Assembly: GCA_032622095.1 (NCBI GenBank)
Contig: CP136068.1
Span: 188,285,309 to 188,349,308, forward strand
DNA from: Siphonodentalium dalli
Lineage: Eukaryota; Mollusca; Scaphopoda; Gadilida; Siphonodentaliidae
DNA length: 64,000 bases
Direction of reading: 5' to 3'
Shown piece by piece: positions 31,437-43,500 of the stretch. The notes beneath the pieces are model-generated. The model was given only the letters and a program-made list of their open reading frames with translations, did not search any database and was not told the DNA's origin. The position numbers were made by a program, and so were the translations under genes. Position 1 is the first letter of the stretch, and the number at the start of each line of letters is the position of its first letter.

Positions 31437-33240
31437 CCCTTTACCCAACAGAACGGCCCTGTGCCAATGCATTCTCTTATATATGCGAGTCGACCATAGG
31501 TCGCCTCGCATATATAAGAGAATGCATTGGCTTAACACATATTAAAAATGATAAAATTGTCAAAGAATGTAGAAAAATATTATAAAAAATGTAAGAATTT
31601 TTTTTTAAATTGTTAAAGAATGTAAGAAAAAATGGTAAAAAGTGTTAAAAAAGAATTTGTTTAGGCCAATGCATTCTCTTATATATGCGAGGCGACCTAT
31701 GGTCGACTCGCATATATAAGAGAATGCATTGGCACAGGGCATAACTGTAACCATTAGAGCTGAAACGGTTAGACGGTTAACCGGTTAGCATCCGGTTAGC
31801 GACGTAACCAGTTAGAAAAATATGAACCGGACGTAACCGCATCCCGTTGTCAGTTGAATGTGAACGTGAATAATCCTCAAAATATTAGGTTAAATGATGC
31901 AAAACTAATACTAAATCCTGTGTCACCGATAGTAGAGTGCAATGCAAGCATTAATTGGTACACGCGGTAGTATCAGATACTTAGTAGCAATTCTCGAACT
32001 GTCTGGAAGTGTCGGCGACCTTCAATCAATTCCGACCCTTTGAAGTTTTCTTCCGACAAAAGCATGTGTGCAGTCACTATGTATCAAGTCTGAATGCACA
32101 CAAGGAAATGACAACGTAAAAGTGGCGTTGTGTGGCAATGCGTGCTTTCGTAACTTAATAGTTAATACTGCACGAAGCAACATGGATTCAAATTGGAGTC
32201 ACACCACGACATACTATATATAAAACTGTTTTACAGTGGGGTTTATAAAAACTATGTAAGTCGACAAAGTTTGAAGATTGAGATCAGCAGCACAATGTCT
32301 TCACTCTTCCCGTTCTTCCTCCCTGTTGTAATTTAATATGATCAATTCAATTGAGTGACCCAACAGACATCGTAGTTGAAGCAACCCAAAACTTCTTCAA
32401 TAATCTTCCCTTTTATCAAGGAAATTGATGCTCCATGCTACTCTGTAACTGGTTGTGTCTGTGGGACTAATTAACACTCAATTTGGCAGTAATTGCTATA
32501 TGTTAAGTGATTGCATACTAAAACCGAAACCGAAACGTAAATTATATAACCTCCCAACACTAGTGTCCGCTATCATGATACCGACGAATAGCTCGAATAC
32601 TGAATAGGACTGCGAGTCTGACCTAACTGACCTTCCTTTTTGTTCTCTACATGTAGTTATTACTTTCTTGTCTGTATATATAATGCATTGGAGGATATAC
32701 CAATGATGATAATGATATATTACAGATATTTAATATATAGTTTTGTTACTCGTTTTACCAATACCCATACTATTTTACTCGTTTTACAAATGCCCAAACA
32801 TATGCTGATCACGGCAAATAAGCGATCTCCCCTGCCATTCACAAATTTCACTTGCTCATTCCCCATCACGAGAGCCAGCAAAAGAACAGTTAATGCGTGT
32901 TTTTGAATATCGTTAAATGCCGTGAATAATAAGGTCTTTATTTCAGCTACTACTTCTCACCTAGGTTTGTCCCTGGAGCATGGCATAATGTCGACATAAT
33001 TAGTGTGAGAGAAGTCCGCTAGAAATTTAGCGGTTAACCGGTTGAAATCCGGTTAACCCCGATGGTTAACCGGTTAGAAGAATGGGTCAACCGTTTCAGC
33101 TCTAGTAACCATCACAATGTGGTCAATGAACCGGTTCCAATGATATCCATATTTGTATGGTGTTATTGAGACAGACCGAAGATATTTTAGGCTGTTGAAG
33201 CTTTATTTGGGCGTTTTTGGCTGTTTTGTTGGGTAAAGGG
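31437..33240. mobile_element. MITE family A (TTAA), inserted in family B
   Basis: Ends CCCTTTACCCAACAGAA and its near complement (tttgttgggtaaaggg), flanked by TTAA at 31433-31436 and 33241-33244. Carries two 67 bp hairpins (31464-31530 and 31666-31732) of the type 'ccaatgcattctcttatata' with a GCGAGTCGACC centre. Without its own insert it is about 446 bp. The same family is at 48968 and 57594. Confidence 0.85.
31755..33104. mobile_element. Non-autonomous hAT-like element, innermost of the nest
   Basis: 1,350 bp with ends TAGAGCTGAAACGGTT and its complement, flanked by the exact 8 bp duplication GTAACCAT at 31747-31754 and 33105-33112. Removing it restores the family A sequence seen intact at 57840-57870. 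Subterminal GGTTAACCGG motifs occur repeatedly at both ends. No transposase; the only ORF over 80 codons (32640-32906) has no recognisable domain. Confidence 0.9.
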
Positions 33241-33423
33241 TTAATATCTGATATATGCGAGGCTCCTTATGGGACTTTATATCCATTTCTCTTAGATCCT
33301 TAGATCACATATAAGAGAATACATTGGCCTAACAATATTTTCGTTGACCTTGTAATATAAGCCAGTGTATTCTTATATATGCAGCTCCCGTCATAAAAGG
33401 GTTAAAATTCATAAAAGTTTTCG

Positions 33424-33514
33424 AGAATCTAAATATAGCATTTCTACAGCGAATCAGCTGCTTTTATTAGAATCTAAATATAGCATTTCTACCGCAAATC
33501 AGCTGCTTTTATTA
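33424..33514 (+). repeat. 45 bp tandem duplication
   Basis: Two nearly identical copies of 'agaatctaaatatagcattt...cagctgcttttatt' starting at 33424 and 33469. Confidence 0.8.
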
Positions 33515-33817
33515 GAATCAATCTAAGAATCACGGCTCTGATTGTCGTCAAATTTTAAGCCCTGTCAGGTCGAGTTTTGCCCTTTTTTCGACTTAGATTT
33601 TGCCAATTATTATTCTGGTATCTAATAATATGTTAACAACATAAACAGTAAACAGTTGGAAGCAAAGTTTGATTCAATGATTGTTCCCTAGAATCAAATT
33701 TTTCATTTCTAAAAAAGCCACCAGTCAAATAAAGCCATCTTATACGGGTGACTTTTTAGTGGCTTTTTATATATTTATTGTCCAGGTAAGTAAATTATAT
33801 CTGATAAAAATATAGAG

Positions 33818-33965
33818 GATCTACAACTCGTACCCAGTTTATAGCGGAATTTACAAAACGAGTCCAGTAAATTAGGTCTGGACCGAGCCTTTGGCGAAGT
33901 CCATACCTAATTTACTGGATGAGTTTTGTAAATTCCTCTATAAACTGGGGAAGAGTTGTAGATTA
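33818..33965. repeat. 148 bp hairpin
   Basis: Inverted arms of about 66 bp (gatctacaactcgtaccc... aaattaggtctggac with its complement) around a short loop 'cgagcctttggcga'. About 90 percent pairing. Probably a small foldback element. Confidence 0.75.
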
Positions 33966-34181
33966 TATTTATTACATGATCCAAAACCTTGATAAACATA
34001 CTTAAATCAACAGATGGTATTGCACGCATAAATAAATAGTCCTAGATAAATAAAGACTCTTTGACATATTTAATGGCTTCAATTTAATGAAATAACATTT
34101 CAAACTCTTCATTCATTATACGGAAGTCAAAGGACCACCTGGCACTATTTCCTGTTATGCAACAAATGTTTCATATCACAA

Positions 34182-34293
34182 TTTATAGAATGGGTTTATA
34201 GAATGGGTTTTATATAGAATGGGTTTATAGAATGGGTTTATAGAATGGGTTTATTGAATGGGTTTATAGAATGGGTTTATTGAATGGGTTTAT
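34182..34293 (+). repeat. 13 bp minisatellite, short array (about 8 units)
   Basis: Units tttatagaatggg and tttattgaatggg, one with an expanded ttttatatagaatggg. It borders the left inverted arm and is the small counterpart of the array at 37555. Confidence 0.9.
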
Positions 34294-34833
34294 CACACTG
34301 TCCAATCGGCTCGCGGAATACCAGTGCGAACGGCGGAATACCAGTGTTGTACATTAGAATACCAGTGTTTTTAAGCGATATGATGGTACCATAATTAGAA
34401 CTGGACGGCTAAATAACATGACAAAAGACAATGGAAAGGTATGAGCGATCCATTTTACATTTACCCAGTGGAGAGGTCACCTGGTGATGTTCAGTTCGAC
34501 TCTTGTCGATCTGGCCTTTGTTTAAAGCAGAAAAATAGGGTCTACAAACTCGTAGGGTGGAGATCAAATTTTCCCCTAATCGGTATTCTAGTGCGTTTTG
34601 TTTAATTCCTGGGCATAACTTGCGGAATTTTTTATAAAATTCCGACAGCGGAATATATTGGAAAAACGTGCACATCGAAATCACTGGCGTGTATTAGTTT
34701 GAAATACACGAAAATAAATCGAAACGAGGGACGGTGATCACAGAAAATGGCACGGCGAACTACCAGTGCATGCCAACGAGGGCTACCAGTTCCAAATTTT
34801 CTTTATATGGTAAGTTATATCGGGTATATGTCG
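34294..34833 (+). repeat. Left inverted arm of the foldback-like element
   Basis: 540 bp. Starts with three subterminal copies of 'ggaataccagtg', then unique sequence to 'gggtatatgtcg'. It pairs with 37058-37554 at about 96-97 percent, apart from a ~40 bp segment (34636-34680) missing from the right arm. It contains an open stretch ENGTANYQCMPTRATS followed by a consensus splice donor (atatg|GTAAGT at 34810). Confidence 0.88.
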
Positions 34834-35825
34834 ATAAACGCTTCATACAGAGCACCGGGCACCCGAAATGCCTCACCATTCCCAAAATAACGACAAAGTT
34901 GATCTATAATGGTGAGTGGCGAATAAATTAATTGCTTTAAATATAATCCGTGGTGATTGGTTGCGACATCTATCAGTTATGCTGCCTTGTTTATATGTTT
35001 ATATTGTTTATAAGCAAGTTGATTTGTTCTCCAAAAAGCCTGTATCCTGTTTTCCAGAATGCCGTTGTCTCCGCGGATTATCTCATTTGCGTGGTTGAAT
35101 TTAGGGAAAACAACCGAACTGTCTCGATAAATACACGGAATGAAATGTTCTCCATCGGGAATTTTCCTTTAGCAATCAGATCTAAAAAAGTTTTTATGTC
35201 TTTCAAGTATCCAGTTCCTTTTAAGGCGGTTGTTGCTTTAGCTGGTATTGAATATCCATCGTGCCTCCTTGTTGAAAAAGCACTCTCCTTGCTGGGATGA
35301 TCCCGCGGTTATAGATCGCTCTCTTAAAGGGCGCCCATGAAAGTTGCTTGCTGAGCACACCTGACTGTGACCCCGGTGTTACTGGCCCAGTCACATCTGG
35401 CTCCGCATTTTCACTATCGTGTCCGTTTCCGCTGTCACGTTTTTTTTCTTCAAATTTTATTCTTTTCCTCTTGTCCCATTGATTGCCACGCTTTCCTTTT
35501 CTGAAAAGAGAAAAATAAAGAGAAAATTATATATGCATAAAATAAACCCCTAGATTTATCCATATGCACAGTGCACACTCAGTCATAAAATATATCAATC
35601 TATTTGTACACGTATCCACAACATACGTCCAATCACCACGCAACGATCAACCAAAAATAATCCAGCCAACCATCGACTCGCCAATCACTCACTGATTCAT
35701 CAGCACAGCCATCCAACTCATTCTCCCATCACTCCAGCTCAGAAACATCATATCCATGCATTCAACAATTAATATATTTGACACCAGTCCATCCATCGAT
35801 ATATATATACTAGAAGGTGACCCGA
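34834..35825. other. Central region of the foldback-like element, no recognised gene
   Basis: An ORF of 116 codons (34950-35300, plus) has no domain I recognise. The rest is AT-rich with no coding signal. If the element once had a transposase it is not identifiable here. Confidence 0.4.
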
Positions 35826-36440
35826 CTTCGTCCGGGCTTTGACCTTGAATTGTCCATTTTGAAGGTCAAGGTCAAGTGGGGGTCACGATTTGACCAGTCC
35901 TAAACACTGCCCAGACAAAAGTACCCGACAAACGTGCCCGTCGAAATCCATCCGGTTTTACCCGATTTGACCTTGAATTGATCATTTTGAATGTCAAGGT
36001 CAGGTCGGGGTCACGATTTGACCCGTCCAAAACCCTCAGTGGACAAAAGTAACTCCACGTATCAAATTTCGTCGAAATCCCATCAAAATTCGCGATTTGA
36101 CCTTGAATTGACACGATTTCAAGATCAAGGTCCCCCGTGATATTCGGGCGTTTGACCTTGAAATGACCCGATTTCAAGGTCACGTCGCACGGGCAAATTA
36201 ATAGGTTTATGCCACTCCCCGGCCGAAGGTACCCCCACATACCAAGTTTCATCAAAATCCTGTGATATTCGGGCGTTTGACCTTGAAATTACCCGATTTC
36301 AAGGTCAAGGTCACGTCGCACGGGCAAATTAATAGGCCCACGTCACTCTCCGGTCGAAAATACCCCCACATACCAAGTTTCATCGAAATCGGGTCGGCCG
36401 TTTTCGAGTCCATCGATTACAGACAGACACACAGATCTTC
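35826..36440. repeat. Interspersed repeat rich in AGGTCA/TGACCT
   Basis: About four diverged units of ~120-150 bp containing 'tttgaccttgaa', 'caaggtcaaggtca', 'catcgaaatc' and 'acccccacatac'. It ends with cagacagacac and an (at)n tail. This is a common dispersed repeat style in molluscs. AGGTCA is also the nuclear-receptor half-site, here in high local density. Confidence 0.7.
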
Positions 36441-37057
36441 CAAAATATATAATAGATATATATATATAAATAAATGCACATTCGTCTACTCGCAGGTCCA
36501 TCCATATATACATATATACACACATATATATAACTCATTCATCTATAGTTAAGACATCCAATACATCAAATAATGACACACACAGATCCATGCATGCATA
36601 TACATACGGCAACGCCTTAAAATCGACGAAGAACTCAACATATAGGCAAAGATATGCATGCCCCATAATATCAATTACTTTCTAAATTTTGGGAACAAGT
36701 CTACCCCATATATGCAACATTTGCTGGGATAATTAGAAATATCATTCCATTAGAATTAGAACGTCTTCCCTATTTAATGATAGACTTATTTGCAAATGTT
36801 AAACATTAGTTTAAACTAACTGTTTGAATCCAATTGATATGGAACTAACTCAGTGCCAATACCGAATAAAGGGAAATTTAAACTCTTGTCAACTAAATTG
36901 TTACTTTATGTTCCACCAATGTTGAGTATCGCCGTACTTAAAATTTCGAACTTTCATATCAAGAGACCCACACATGTACCATTCTAGATCGATTGTGCCC
37001 AAATTTGATGAGGGGATGAGACATTCCTATAGCTTAAACCGAATCTAAAACATCCCC
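36441..37057. other. AT-rich centre of the foldback-like element, right part
   Basis: Contains (at)n/(catata)n microsatellite to about 36610, then unique AT-rich sequence. No gene seen. Confidence 0.4.
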
Positions 37058-37554
37058 CGACATATACCCGATATAACTTACCATATAAAGAAAATTTGGC
37101 ACTGGTAGCCCTCGTTGGCATGCACTGGTAGTTCGCCGTGCCATTTTCTGTGATCACCGCCCCTCGTTTCGATTTATTTTCGTGTATTTCCAACTAATAC
37201 ACGCCAGTGATTATAAAAAATTCCGCAAGTTATGCTCAGGAATCAAACAAAACGCACTAGAATACCGATTAGGGCAAAATTTTACCTCCACCCTACGAGT
37301 TTGTAGACGCTATTTTTCTGCTTTAAACGAAGGCCAGATCGCCCAGAGTCGAACTGAACATCACCAGGTGACCTCTCCACTGGGTAAATGTAAAATGGAT
37401 CGCTCATACCTTTCCATTGTCTTTTGTCATGTTATTTAGCCGTCCAGTTCTAATTATGGTACCATCATATCGCTTAAAAACACTGGTATTCTCCTGTACA
37501 ACACTGGTATTCCGCCGTTCACACTGGTATTCCGCGAGCCGATTGGACAGTGTG
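37058..37554 (-). repeat. Right inverted arm of the foldback-like element
   Basis: Reverse complement of 34294-34833, including the three 'cactggtattcc' copies at its outer edge (37484-37535) and the splice-donor-like cttaccat (37077). Confidence 0.88.
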
Positions 37555-40500
37555 TTTATAGAATGGGTTTATAGAATGGGTTTATTGAATGGGTTTATAC
37601 AATGGGTTTATTGAATGGGTTTATACAATGGGTTTATTGAATGGGTTTATAGAATGGGTTTATTGAATGGGTTTATACAATGGGTTTATACAATGGGTTT
37701 ATTGAATGGGTTTATACAATGGGTTTATACAATGGGTTTATACAATGGGTTTATACAATGGGTTTATACAATGGGTTTATACAATGGGTTTATACAATGG
37801 GTTTATACAATGGGTTTATACAATGGGTTTATAGAATGGGTTTATAGAATGGGTTTATTGAATGGGTTTATTGAATGGGTTTATACAATGGGTTTATACA
37901 ATGGGTTTATACAATGGGTTTATACAATGGGTTTATATAATGGGTTTATAGAATGGGTTTATACAATGGGTTTATAGAATGGGTTTATACAATGGGTTTA
38001 TTGAATGGGTTTATACAATGGGTTTATACAATGGGTTTATAGAATGGGTTTATAGAATGGGTTTATAGAATGGGTTTATACAATGGGTTTATAGAATGGG
38101 TTTATACAATGGGTTTATAGAATGGGTTTATACAATGGGTTTATAGAATGGGTTTATAGAATGGGTTTATACAATGGGTTTATAGAATGGGTTTATAGAA
38201 TGGGTTTATACAATGGGTTTATAGAATGGGTTTATACAATGGGTTTATACAATGGGTTTATACAATGGGTTTATACAATGGGTTTATAGAATGGGTTTAT
38301 AGAATGGGTTTATACAATGGGTTTATACAATGGGTTTATTGAATGGGTTTATACAATGGGTTTATTGAATGGGTTTATACAATGGGTTTATACAATGGGT
38401 TTATACAATGGGTTTATAGAATGGGTTTATAGAATGGGTTTATACAATGGGTTTATACAATGGGTTTATACAATGGGTTTATTGAATGGGTTTATACAAT
38501 GGGTTTATACAATGGGTTTATTGAATGGGTTTATACAATGGGTTTATACAATGGGTTTATACAATGGGTTTATAGAATGGGTTTATAGAATGGGTTTATT
38601 GAATGGGTTTATACAATGGGTTTATACAATGGGTTTATACAATGGGTATATAGAATGGGTTTATACAATGGGTTTATACAATGGGTTTATACAATGGGTT
38701 TATTGAATGGGTTTATACAATGGGTTTATACAATGGGTTTATACAATGGGTTTATAGAATGGGTTTATAGAATGGGTTTTATATAGAATGGGTTTATAGA
38801 ATGGGTTTATAGAATGGGTTTATAGAATGGGTTTATACAATGGGTTTATAGAATGGGTTTATACAATGGGTTTATTGAATGGGTTTATACAATGGGTTTA
38901 TAGAATGGGTTTATACAATGGGTTTATTGAATGGGTTTATACAATGGGTTTATAGAATGGGTTTATTGAATGGGTTTTATATAGAATGGGTTTATTGAAT
39001 GGGTTTTATATAGAATGGGTTTATAGAATGGGTTTATACAATGGGTTTATACAATGGGTTTATACAATGGGTTTATACAATGGGTTTATTGAATGGGTTT
39101 ATACAATGGGTTTATACAATGGGTTTATACAATGGGTTTATACAATGGGTTTATTGAATGGGTTTATAGAATGGGTTTATAGAATGGGTTTATACAATGG
39201 GTTTATACAATGGGTTTATACAATGGGTTTATACAATGGGTTTATACAATGGGTTTATACAATGGGTTTATACAATGGGTTTATACAATGGGTTTATACA
39301 ATGGGTTTATACAATGGGTTTATACAATGGGTTTATTGAATGGGTTTATACAATGGGTTTATACAATGGGTTTATACATTGGGTTTATACAATGGGTTTA
39401 TTGAATGGGTTTATAGAATGGGTTTATAGAATGGGTTTATAGAATGGGTTTATACAATGGGTTTATACAATGGGTTTATACAATGGGTTTATACAATGGG
39501 TTTATTGAATGGGTTTATACAATGGGTTTATACAATGGGTTTATACAATGGGTTTATACAATGGGTTTATACAATGGGTTTATTGAATGGGTTTATACAA
39601 TGGGTTTATACAATGGGTTTATACAATGGGTTTATACAATGGGTTTATACAATGGGTTTATACAATGGGTTTATTGAATGGGTTTATACAATGGGTTTAT
39701 AGAATGGGTTTATAGAATGGGTTTATACAATGGGTTTATACAATGGGTTTATAGAATGGGTTTATACAATGGGTTTATAGAATGGGTTTATAGAATGGGT
39801 TTATAGAATGGGTTTATACAATGGGTTTATAGAATGGGTTTATACAATGGGTTTATACAATGGGTTTATAGAATGGGTTTATAGAATGGGTTTATACAAT
39901 GGGTTTATACAATGGGTTTATACAATGGGTTTATACAATGGGTTTATACAATGGGTTTATTGAATGGGTTTATAGAATGGGTTTATAGAATGGGTTTATA
40001 GAATGGGTTTATACAATGGGTTTATAGAATGGGTTTATAGAATGGGTTTATAGAATGGGTTTATACAATGGGTTTATACAATGGGTTTATACAATGGGTT
40101 TATAGAATGGGTTTATACAATGGGTTTATACAATGGGTTTATAGAATGGGTTTATACAATGGGTTTATACAATGGGTTTATACAATGGGTTTATACAATG
40201 GGTTTATACAATGGGTTTATACAATGGGTTTATACAATGGGTTTATACAATGGGTTTATACAATGGGTTTATACAATGGGTTTATACAATGGGTTTATAC
40301 AATGGGTTTATTGAATGGGTTTATACAATGGGTTTATACAATGGGTTTATACAATGGGTTTATAGAATGGGTTTATAGAATGGGTTTATACAATGGGTTT
40401 ATACAATGGGTTTATACAATGGGTTTATTGAATGGGTTTATAGAATGGGTTTATACAATGGGTTTATAGAATGGGTTTATAGAATGGGTTTATACAATGG

Positions 40501-43500
40501 GTTTATACAATGGGTTTATACAATGGGTTTATACAATGGGTTTATAGAATGGGTTTATACAATGGGTTTATACAATGGGTTTATACAATGGGTTTATACA
40601 ATGGGTTTATTGAATGGGTTTATAGAATGGGTTTATACAATGGGTTTATACAATGGGTTTATACAATGGGTTTATACAATGGGTTTATACAATGGGTTTA
40701 TACAATGGGTTTATTGAATGGGTTTATAGAATGGGTTTATAGAATGGGTTTATACAATGGGTTTATACAATGGGTTTATACAATGGGTTTATACAATGGG
40801 TTTATACAATGGGTTTATACAATGGGTTTATACAATGGGTTTATACAATGGGTTTATACAATGGGTTTATACAATGGGTTTATACAATGGGTTTATACAA
40901 TGGGTTTATACAATGGGTTTATTGAATGGGTTTATTGAATGGGTTTATACAATGGGTTTATAGAATGGGTTTATAGAATGGGTTTATACAATGGGTTTAT
41001 ACAATGGGTTTATAGAATGGGTTTATACAATGGGTTTATAGAATGGGTTTATAGAATGGGTTTATAGAATGGGTTTATACAATGGGTTTATAGAATGGGT
41101 TTATACAATGGGTTTATACAATGGGTTTATACAATGGGTTTATACAATGGGTTTATAGAATGGGTTTATAGAATGGGTTTATACAATGGGTTTATACAAT
41201 GGGTTTATTGAATGGGTTTATACAATGGGTTTATTGAAAGGTTTATAGAATGGGTTTATAGAATGGGTTTATAGAATGGGTTTATACAATGGGTTTATAC
41301 AATGGGTTTATACAATGGGTTTATAGAATGGGTTTATAGAATGGGTTTATAGAATGGGTTTATAGAATGGGTTTATACAATGGGTTTATACAATGGGTTT
41401 ATACAATGGGTTTATACAATGGGTTTATTGAATGGGTTTATACAATGGGTTTATACAATGGGTTTATAGAATGGGTTTATACAATGGGTTTATAGAATGG
41501 GTTTATACAATGGGTTTATACAATGGGTTTATAGAATGGGTTTATACAATGGGTTTATACAATGGGTTTATACAATGGGTTTATACAATGGGTTTATAGA
41601 ATGGGTTTATACAATGGGTTTATAGAATGGGTTTATACAATGGGTTTATACAATGGGTTTATAGAATGGGTTTATACAATGGGTTTATAGAATGGGTTTA
41701 TACAATGGGTTTATACAATGGGTTTATACAATGGGTTTATACAATGGGTTTATACAATGGGTTTATAGAATGGGTTTATACAATGGGTTTATACAATGGG
41801 TTTATACAATGGGTTTATAGAATGGGTTTATACAATGGGTTTATACAATGGGTTTATACAATGGGTTTATACAATGGGTTTATTGAATGGGTTTATACAA
41901 TGGGTTTATACAATGGGTTTATACAATGGGTTTATTGAATGGGTTTATTGAATGGGTTTATACAATGGGTTTATACAATGGGTTTATAGAATGGGTTTAT
42001 ACAATGGGTTTATACAATGGGTTTATAGAATGGGTTTATACAATGGGTTTATAGAATGGGTTTATACAATGGGTTTATACAATGGGTTTATAGAATGGGT
42101 TTATACAATGGGTTTATACAATGGGTTTATACAATGGGTTTATACAATGGGTTTATACAATGGGTTTATACAATGGGTTTATACAATGGGTTTATACAAT
42201 GGGTTTATTGAATGGGTTTATACAATGGGTTTATACAATGGGTTTATAGAATGGGTTTATAGAATGGGTTTATACAATGGGTTTATACAATGGGTTTATA
42301 CAATGGGTTTATACAATGGGTTTATACAATGGGTTTATACAATGGGTTTATTGAATGGGTTTATTGAATGGGTTTATACAATGGGTTTATACAATGGGTT
42401 TATACAATGGGTTTATACAATGGGTTTATACAATGGGTTTATACAATGGGTTTATTGAATGGGTTTATACAATGGGTTTATACAATGGGTTTATACAATG
42501 GGTTTATACAATGGGTTTATACAATGGGTTTATACAATGGGTTTATACAATGGGTTTATAAATACAATGGGTTTATACAATGGGTTTATACAATGGGTTT
42601 ATAAATACAATGGGTTTATACAATGGGTTTATAGAATGGGTTTATAGAATGGGTTTATACAATGGGTTTATACAATGGGTTTATAGAATGGGTTTATAGA
42701 ATGGGTTTATACAATGGGTTTATACAATGGGTTTATAGAATGGGTTTATAGAATGGGTTTATAGAATGGGTTTATTGAATGGGTTTATAGAATGGGTTTA
42801 TAGAATGGGTTTATTGAATGGGTTTATAGAATGGGTTTATAGAATGGGTTTATAGAATGGGTTTATACAATGGGTTTATAGAATGGGTTTATAGAATGGG
42901 TTTATACAATGGGTTTATACAATGGGTTTATACAATGGGTTTATACAATGGGTTTATAGAATGGGTTTATACAATGGGTTTATACAATGGGTTTATACAA
43001 TGGGTTTATAGAATGGGTTTATACAATGGGTTTATACAATGGGTTTATACAATGGGTTTATACAATGGGTTTATACAATGGGTTTATACAATGGGTTTAT
43101 ACAATGGGTTTATACAATGGGTTTATACAATGGGTTTATTGAATGGGTTTATACAATGGGTTTATACAATGGGTTTATAGAATGGGTTTATACAATGGGT
43201 TTATACAATGGGTTTATACAATGGGTTTATACAATGGGTTTATTGAATGGGTTTATAGAATGGGTTTATAGAATGGGTTTATAGAATGGGTTTATACAAT
43301 GGGTTTATACAATGGGTTTATAGAATGGGTTTATACAATGGGTTTATACAATGGGTTTATACAATGGGTTTATTGAATGGGTTTATAGAATGGGTTTATA
43401 GAATGGGTTTATACAATGGGTTTATACAATGGGTTTATACAATGGGTTTATACAATGGGTTTATACAATGGGTTTATTGAATGGGTTTATAGAATTGGTT

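Larger units (their letters stand above)
31062..33401. mobile_element. MITE family B (TTAA), outermost of three nested elements
   Basis: Ends CCCTTTCATCACGGGAGCTG and its near complement (cagctcccgtcataaaaggg), flanked by TTAA at 31058-31061 and 33402-33405. The left part is a triplication of ~110 bp units starting near 31062, 31173 and 31283. Each contains 'ggtgcagcattaaagatc' and a hairpin 'gcgagtctcccataaggagcctcgc'. The second unit is again preceded by TTAA. It is interrupted by the family A element at 31437. Confidence 0.75.

Noticed and set aside
34950-35300. 116-codon ORF as the transposase of the foldback-like element
   Set aside because: No catalytic motif or family resemblance visible; kept only as an unassigned ORF.
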